DNA from: an uncultured Burkholderiales bacterium
GTDB lineage: Bacteria; Pseudomonadota; Gammaproteobacteria; Burkholderiales; Burkholderiaceae_C
Direction of reading: 5' to 3'
DNA length: 19,704 bases
NCBI GenBank assembly: GCA_943908475.1
Contig: CALTTG010000052.1
Coordinates: forward strand, 1 to 19,704
Shown: positions 16,468-19,704 of the stretch, piece after piece
Numbering within the stretch: position 1 is the stretch's first letter
Layout of the letters: each line of letters begins with the position of its first letter
The notes under the pieces: model-generated
Databases searched by the model: none
What the model was told of the DNA's origin: nothing
What the model saw: only the letters and a program-made list of their open reading frames with translations
Made by a program: the position numbers and the translations under genes

Positions 16468-17277
16468 ATGCTGCAACACCCGCAAATCGATCCGATCGCC
16501 CTGAGCCTGGGGCCCCTCCAGATCCATTGGTATGGCCTGACCTACCTGGCCGCCTTTGGCATGTTTTACCTGCTGGCCACCCGCCGAGCCTCCCGTCCGC
16601 CGTTCGCGCCGACTTGGACGCGAGAGGAAATCGAGGACATGCTGTTTGCGGGTGTGCTTGGTGTGGTGCTGGGCGGTCGGCTGGGCTATGTGCTGTTCTA
16701 CAAGCCCGAGTACTACCTGCACCATCCCGGTGAGATTCTGGCGGTCTGGCAAGGTGGCATGGCCTTCCACGGGGGCTTGCTGGGTGTCATTTCGGCCATG
16801 GCGTTTCACGCCTGGAAGACCCGACGGCATTTTTTCGAGGTGGCTGACCTCGTGGCCCCTTGCGTGCCCGTGGGCTTGGCCGCCGGCCGACTCGGCAATT
16901 TCGCCAACGGCGAACTGTGGGGCCGCGTGACCGACCCCTCCCTGCCTTGGGGCATGGTGTTCCGTGGGGCGGGCGACTTGCCGCGTCACCCCTCTCAGCT
17001 GTATCAGTTCGCGATGGAGGGTGTGCTGCTGTTCGCGCTGCTGTGGTGGTACGGGCGCAAGCCTCGCCCGCTGGGCGCTGTGGCCGCGTGGTTCTTGATC
17101 GGCTATGGCTGTTTCCGCTTCGTGGCCGAGTATTTCCGCGAGCCCGACAACTTCCTGGGCTTGCTGGCGCTGAACATGAGCATGGGCCAGTGGTTGTGTG
17201 TGCCCATGATTGGTGCGGGCCTGGTGTTTCTGGCGCTGGCACATCGCGGGTTCTGGACGTCACCCGCAAAGGGCTGA
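16468..17277 (+). CDS. lgt: Prolipoprotein diacylglyceryl transferase
   Basis: A 269-residue inner-membrane enzyme that moves diacylglycerol from phosphatidylglycerol to the lipobox cysteine of prolipoproteins, the first step of lipoprotein maturation. Signature motifs are IHWYGLTYLAAF (19-30), MAFHGGLLGV (98-107) with the essential His at 101, AGRLGNFANGELWGR (139-153) with R141 and N144, HPSQLYQ (174-180) and FRFVAEYFREPD (216-227). Seven membrane segments fit the known fold. The ATG at 16468 gives the standard N-terminus (MLQHPQIDPIAL); no strong Shine-Dalgarno is seen, and in-frame upstream sequence lacks family features. It is divergent from the putative antiporter and convergent with the nitrate transport unit. 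lgt is often next to ilvD in betaproteobacteria (recalled, not checked); here the antiporter lies between them. Confidence 0.96.
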   Translation: MLQHPQIDPIALSLGPLQIHWYGLTYLAAFGMFYLLATRRASRPPFAPTWTREEIEDMLFAGVLGVVLGGRLGYVLFYKPEYYLHHPGEILAVWQGGMAFHGGLLGVISAMAFHAWKTRRHFFEVADLVAPCVPVGLAAGRLGNFANGELWGRVTDPSLPWGMVFRGAGDLPRHPSQLYQFAMEGVLLFALLWWYGRKPRPLGAVAAWFLIGYGCFRFVAEYFREPDNFLGLLALNMSMGQWLCVPMIGAGLVFLALAHRGFWTSPAKG

Positions 17278-17280
17278 CGC

Positions 17281-17314
17281 AAAAAAAGCGCCCCAGGGGG
17301 TGAACCCTGGGGCG
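17281..17314 (-). terminator. Rho-independent terminator of the nitrate transport unit
   Basis: On the minus strand, CGCCCCAGGG (17305-17314) pairs perfectly with CCCTGGGGCG (17289-17298) across a 6-base loop and is followed by C and seven Ts (17281-17288). There is no T run on the plus strand, so it serves the minus-strand nrt genes; it may also slow plus-strand read-through from lgt, whose stop is 4 bases away. Confidence 0.92.
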
Positions 17315-17443
17315 TAAAGAGGTCTGTGGAGTTTTCGCGGACCCACTGACCCCCGCTGAGGAGGACCCGAGCGCCCTGAAGCTCTCGCGTCCCACCGGGG
17401 GATATGCAATGGGCGTGCCAGCTTGGCTCCGAAGCGGACGGCC
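17315..17443 (-). other. Hairpin-rich 3' region of the nrt transcript; possible 3'UTR RNA
   Basis: The 129 bases between the nrtD stop and the terminator contain no convincing gene but do contain paired segments. The best spans 17363-17392: GGAC with GTCC outside, then CGAG with CTCG and GC with GC, 10 of 12 pairs around a 6-base loop. A second, weaker stem pairs GCGG (17337-17340) with CCGC (17353-17356). With the terminator stem this gives three hairpins ending in a U run, the layout of a 3'UTR-derived small RNA. I recognise no known RNA family. Confidence 0.3.
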
Positions 17444-18244
17444 TCAGGCAGCGGCCTTGTGGGCCACGCCATGGCGGGTGTAGAGGAAGTCCAGCACCGC
17501 TTTGCGGCAGTGCATGTAGGTGGGGTCCTCGGCCAGTTCCACCCGGTTGCGAGGGCGTGCCAAAGGCACCTCCAGCACTTCGCCGATGGTGGCGGCCGGG
17601 CCGTTGGTCATCATCACGATGCGGTCCGACAGCAGCACCGCCTCGTCCACGTCGTGCGTCACCATGACCACGGTGCTCTTGGTGCGGGCCACAATCTTGA
17701 GCAATTCGTCTTGCAAGTGAGCGCGGGTCAGGGCGTCCAGGGCACCGAATGGCTCGTCCATCAGCAACACCTTGGGCTCCATCGCCAAGGCCCGGGCAAT
17801 GCCCACCCGCTGCTTCATGCCACCGGAGATTTCGTTGGGGCGCTTTTGTGCGGCGTGAGACATGTTGACCAGCTCCAACGCCTCGTGGGTGCGCTTCTTG
17901 AGCTGCTCCTTGCTTTCCTTGCCGCCAAACACCCGCTCGACCGCCAGGTAGACGTTCTGGAAACAGGTCAACCATGGCAGCAGGGAGTGGTTCTGGAACA
18001 CCATGGCGCGTTCAGGGCCTGGCCCCGCGATTTCCTTGTTGTCGCAGATCAAGCCGCCACTGCTGGGCGTCAGCAGCCCCGCGATCAGGTTCAGCAAAGT
18101 GGACTTGCCGCAGCCCGAGTGCCCGATCAGGGCGATGAACTCACCCTTTTCGATCGTCAGGTTGATCTCGCGCAGGGCATGGAACTGGCCTTTTTTGGTG
18201 TTGAACACCATCTCGGCCTGGCTGATGTCGATGAATGCAGACAT
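17444..18244 (-). CDS. nrtD: Nitrate ABC transporter, ATP-binding protein
   Basis: A 266-residue ABC ATPase that powers nitrate (possibly also nitrite or cyanate) import. It has Walker A GHSGCGKST (41-49), Q-loop Q84 (VFQNHSLLPWLT), signature ISGGMKQR (139-146), Walker B VLLMDEPFGALD (159-170) and H-loop H197 (VTHDVDEA). The C-terminal RVELAEDPTYMHCRKAVLDFLY (234-255) resembles the NrtC/NrtD tail and separates it from SsuB or TauB. It lacks the substrate-binding-like extension of cyanobacterial NrtC, so it is NrtD-like and probably works as a homodimer. The start at 18244 has AAAGGAA 6 bases upstream; an in-frame Met at 18298 lies inside nrtB. The gene is 28 bases after nrtB, last in the unit. 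Confidence 0.92.
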   Translation of the reverse strand: MSAFIDISQAEMVFNTKKGQFHALREINLTIEKGEFIALIGHSGCGKSTLLNLIAGLLTPSSGGLICDNKEIAGPGPERAMVFQNHSLLPWLTCFQNVYLAVERVFGGKESKEQLKKRTHEALELVNMSHAAQKRPNEISGGMKQRVGIARALAMEPKVLLMDEPFGALDALTRAHLQDELLKIVARTKSTVVMVTHDVDEAVLLSDRIVMMTNGPAATIGEVLEVPLARPRNRVELAEDPTYMHCRKAVLDFLYTRHGVAHKAAA

Positions 18245-18272
18245 GGGGATTCCTTTCAGGGCGAGTTCAAGT

Positions 18273-19196
18273 TCATTCGAAGCTGAAGCGCTTGGCAATG
18301 GCCACCAGGGCGTTTTCCAGCAGCAGGCCCACGATGCCGATCACGAAGATCGCGATGATGATGTGGGCGACGTTCAGGTTGTTCCATTCGTCCCAGACCC
18401 AGAAACCGATGCCCACGCCACCGGTCAGCATTTCGGCTGCCACGATCACCAGCCAGGCCGTGCCGACCGACAAGCGCACGCCGGTCAGCATGTAAGGCAG
18501 GACGGAGGGGAACAGGATCTTGGTGATGATCTTCCATTCGCTCAGGTTCAGGACCTTGGCCACGTTGAGGTAGTCCTCAGGCACGCGCTGAACGCCGACA
18601 GCCGTGTTGATGATCATGGGCCAGATCGAGCAGATGAAGATGGTCCAGATGGCGGCGGGGTCGGCCGACTTGAACACCAGCAGACCGATGGGCAACCAAG
18701 CCAGGGGCGACACGGGGCGAAGCAGGCTGATGATCGGGTTCAGCATGGCACTGGCCACTTGGCTGCGGCCCAGCAGGAAGCCCAAGGGGATGCCCACGAG
18801 TGCCGCCAGGCCAAAGCCCATGGCGACCCGCTGCAGCGAGAACAGGATGTTCCAGCCGATGCCTTGGTCGTTGGGGCCGTTGCTGTAGAAGGGGTCAGAG
18901 AACAAAGCAACCGCAGCATCCCAGGTGACTTTGGGGGTCGGGAAGGCGCCGTCACCTTTGATCGTCAGCAGGGCCCAGATGCCGATCAACAGGGCCAACC
19001 CCGCCATTGGAGAGAGCACCTTGAAGGCCCAGCCACTCCAGTCGATGGGGGGCTTGTTGACGGCAGGTGCCTTGGCCGTGGCGGCGGTCAATGGGGCGGC
19101 GGCGGTTGTCATGCTGGCAGCGGGGGATTCGTTGGATGTGGATGCCTTGAGCTCTTGGCTGGCATCGAGGGGGCTGTGAAAGACGGCACTGACCAT
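18273..19196 (-). CDS. nrtB: Nitrate ABC transporter, permease
   Basis: A 307-residue inner-membrane permease of the NrtB/SsuC/TauC type. The BPD_transp core has about six helices from residue 60 on. The EAA coupling loop is at about 206-237 (PEDYLNVAKVLNLSEWK, ILFPSVLPYMLTG), followed by VRLSVGTAWLVIVAAEML. The stretch LRPVSPLAWLPIGLLVFK (159-176) and the region GGVGIGFWVWDEWN (259-272) are typical of nitrate permeases. A roughly 50-residue Ala/Pro/Ser-rich N-terminal tail precedes the first helix. The start at 19196 is well supported by AAGGAG 8 bases upstream; a second Met at residue 29 (about 19112) would shorten the tail. The gene lies 169 bases after nrtA and 28 bases before nrtD. Confidence 0.93.
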   Translation of the reverse strand: MVSAVFHSPLDASQELKASTSNESPAASMTTAAAPLTAATAKAPAVNKPPIDWSGWAFKVLSPMAGLALLIGIWALLTIKGDGAFPTPKVTWDAAVALFSDPFYSNGPNDQGIGWNILFSLQRVAMGFGLAALVGIPLGFLLGRSQVASAMLNPIISLLRPVSPLAWLPIGLLVFKSADPAAIWTIFICSIWPMIINTAVGVQRVPEDYLNVAKVLNLSEWKIITKILFPSVLPYMLTGVRLSVGTAWLVIVAAEMLTGGVGIGFWVWDEWNNLNVAHIIIAIFVIGIVGLLLENALVAIAKRFSFE

Positions 19197-19248
19197 GGTG
19201 GGACTCCTTCAACGGGGTCAAACGGGGGAGCGAGCGCAGGGGCCCGCC

Positions 19249-19326
19249 CGATTCGATCTCTGCAATTTGTTGGCCAGGGGCCAGGCCTCAGCGGGGCTCT
19301 TTTTGGGGACGAAAAGGTTCGAATCG
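19249..19326. repeat. Inverted repeat in the nrtA-nrtB gap
   Basis: CGATTCGA (19249-19256) and TCGAATCG (19319-19326) are perfect 8-base arms about 62 bases apart in the 169-base gap between nrtA and nrtB. Such an intercistronic stem could protect the nrtA message and so favour excess binding protein over permease, as in other ABC importers (analogy only). No other promoter or terminator is evident in the gap. Confidence 0.3.
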
Positions 19327-19365
19327 AGCGGGTTGCACAAAAGAGGTGCGATGTCGCCTGCGGCT

Positions 19366-19704
19366 TCAAGCCTTGATCTTGAATCCGTCGGCGTACTTGG
19401 CGGGGTCTTTGCCATCCCAGACCACACCGTCGATCAGCTTGCTGGTGCGCATCACGTCCTTCGGCACGTTGATGCCCATGGCACTGGCGACCGACTTGTA
19501 CAGGTCGACCTGGTTGATCTGCTTGGCCACACCCAGGTAGTCGGGATGGCTCTTGAGCAGGCCCCAGCGCTTGTGCTGCGTCAGGAACCACATGCCATCA
19601 GACAGATAGGGGAAGTTCACCTTGCCGTCGTTGAAGAACTTCATGTGGTTGGGGTCGTCCCAGGTCTTGCCCATGCCGTTCTGGTAACGGCCCAGGATGC
19701 GCTG
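19366..19704 (-). CDS. nrtA: Nitrate ABC transporter, substrate-binding protein (3' part; 5' end outside window)
   Basis: The last 112 residues of the periplasmic nitrate-binding protein that delivers nitrate to NrtB. The frame is open to the window edge (visible from RILGRYQNG on), so the first Met seen at 19674 is internal. The segment includes GKTWDDPNHMKFF, LSDGMWFLTQHKRWG, a KQINQVDLYKSVA region and the end DPAKYADGFKIKA. The W-F-L-T-Q-x-x-R-W-G pattern and the following YLGVAKQINQVDLY are typical of the NrtA/CmpA family. Position and strand (nrtA, nrtB, nrtD order) support nitrate rather than bicarbonate (CmpA) or sulfonate, although close relatives bind nitrite or cyanate. The Tat or Sec signal, lipobox and ligand residues of the N-terminal part cannot be seen. 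Confidence 0.88.
   Translation of the reverse strand, partial: QRILGRYQNGMGKTWDDPNHMKFFNDGKVNFPYLSDGMWFLTQHKRWGLLKSHPDYLGVAKQINQVDLYKSVASAMGINVPKDVMRTSKLIDGVVWDGKDPAKYADGFKIKA

Noticed and set aside
15453..16733. Plus-strand open frame of 426 codons opposite the antiporter, running into lgt in another frame
   Set aside because: Composition of a shadow frame (His/Gln/Gly repeats); it conflicts with both real genes.
17315..17443. Riboswitch (SAH, TPP or guanidine type) in the nrtD-lgt gap
   Set aside because: Conserved cores of those classes were looked for by eye and not found, and the region lies at the 3' ends of both flanking genes rather than in a leader.
18003..19376. Plus-strand open frame of 457 codons opposite nrtD and nrtB
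   Set aside because: Antisense to two well-supported ABC transporter genes; His/Asp/Gln-rich with no domain.

Overview
The window is a GC-rich, gene-dense stretch of chromosome. The gene families point to a betaproteobacterium of the order Burkholderiales, most likely family Comamonadaceae. The clues are a small tryptophan-rich membrane protein of a betaproteobacterial family, a class I fumarase, an acetyl-CoA synthetase next to an MHS-type transporter, a c551-type cytochrome and an NrtABD nitrate importer. The taxonomic call is inference from gene content; no rRNA gene or other marker is present. I see no insertion sequence, prophage, CRISPR array, tRNA or rRNA, and no gene-free stretch above about 210 bases.

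Layout, left to right. (1) 1-5.3 kb is a patchwork of small units: the 3' end of clpB; a carotenoid-cleavage-type oxygenase divergent from a TetR regulator; a MAPEG-like membrane protein divergent from a GcvA-like LysR regulator; and a metallo-beta-lactamase-fold hydrolase resembling NAPE phospholipase D. Neighbouring convergent genes here abut or overlap (by 13 and 47 bases). (2) 5.3-8.1 kb, minus strand: class I fumarase with its own terminator, then a tight two-gene unit encoding a UPF0114 (YqhA-like) and a DUF2062 membrane protein. (3) 8.2-12.3 kb, plus strand: acetyl-CoA synthetase followed by an MHS-family MFS transporter with an unusually large hydrophilic insert. The 209-base gap between them holds three palindromic or repeated elements. 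(4) 12.3-15.1 kb: a periplasmic cytochrome c divergent from a small Trp-rich membrane protein, then ilvD (branched-chain amino acid synthesis). (5) 15.1-17.3 kb: a putative Na+/H+ antiporter divergent from lgt (lipoprotein maturation). (6) 17.3-19.7 kb, minus strand: a nitrate ABC importer in the order nrtA (partial), nrtB, nrtD, ending in a structured 3' region and a strong terminator.

Functionally, the window is mostly core metabolism and envelope functions: acetate activation, the TCA cycle, valine/isoleucine/leucine synthesis, nitrate uptake, lipoprotein modification and protein disaggregation. Accessory regulatory modules are interspersed. I found no convincing new multi-gene system. The best leads are the roughly 180-residue extracytoplasmic insert in the MHS transporter, the palindromes between acs and that transporter, and the hairpin-rich region downstream of nrtD that could be a 3'UTR-derived RNA.
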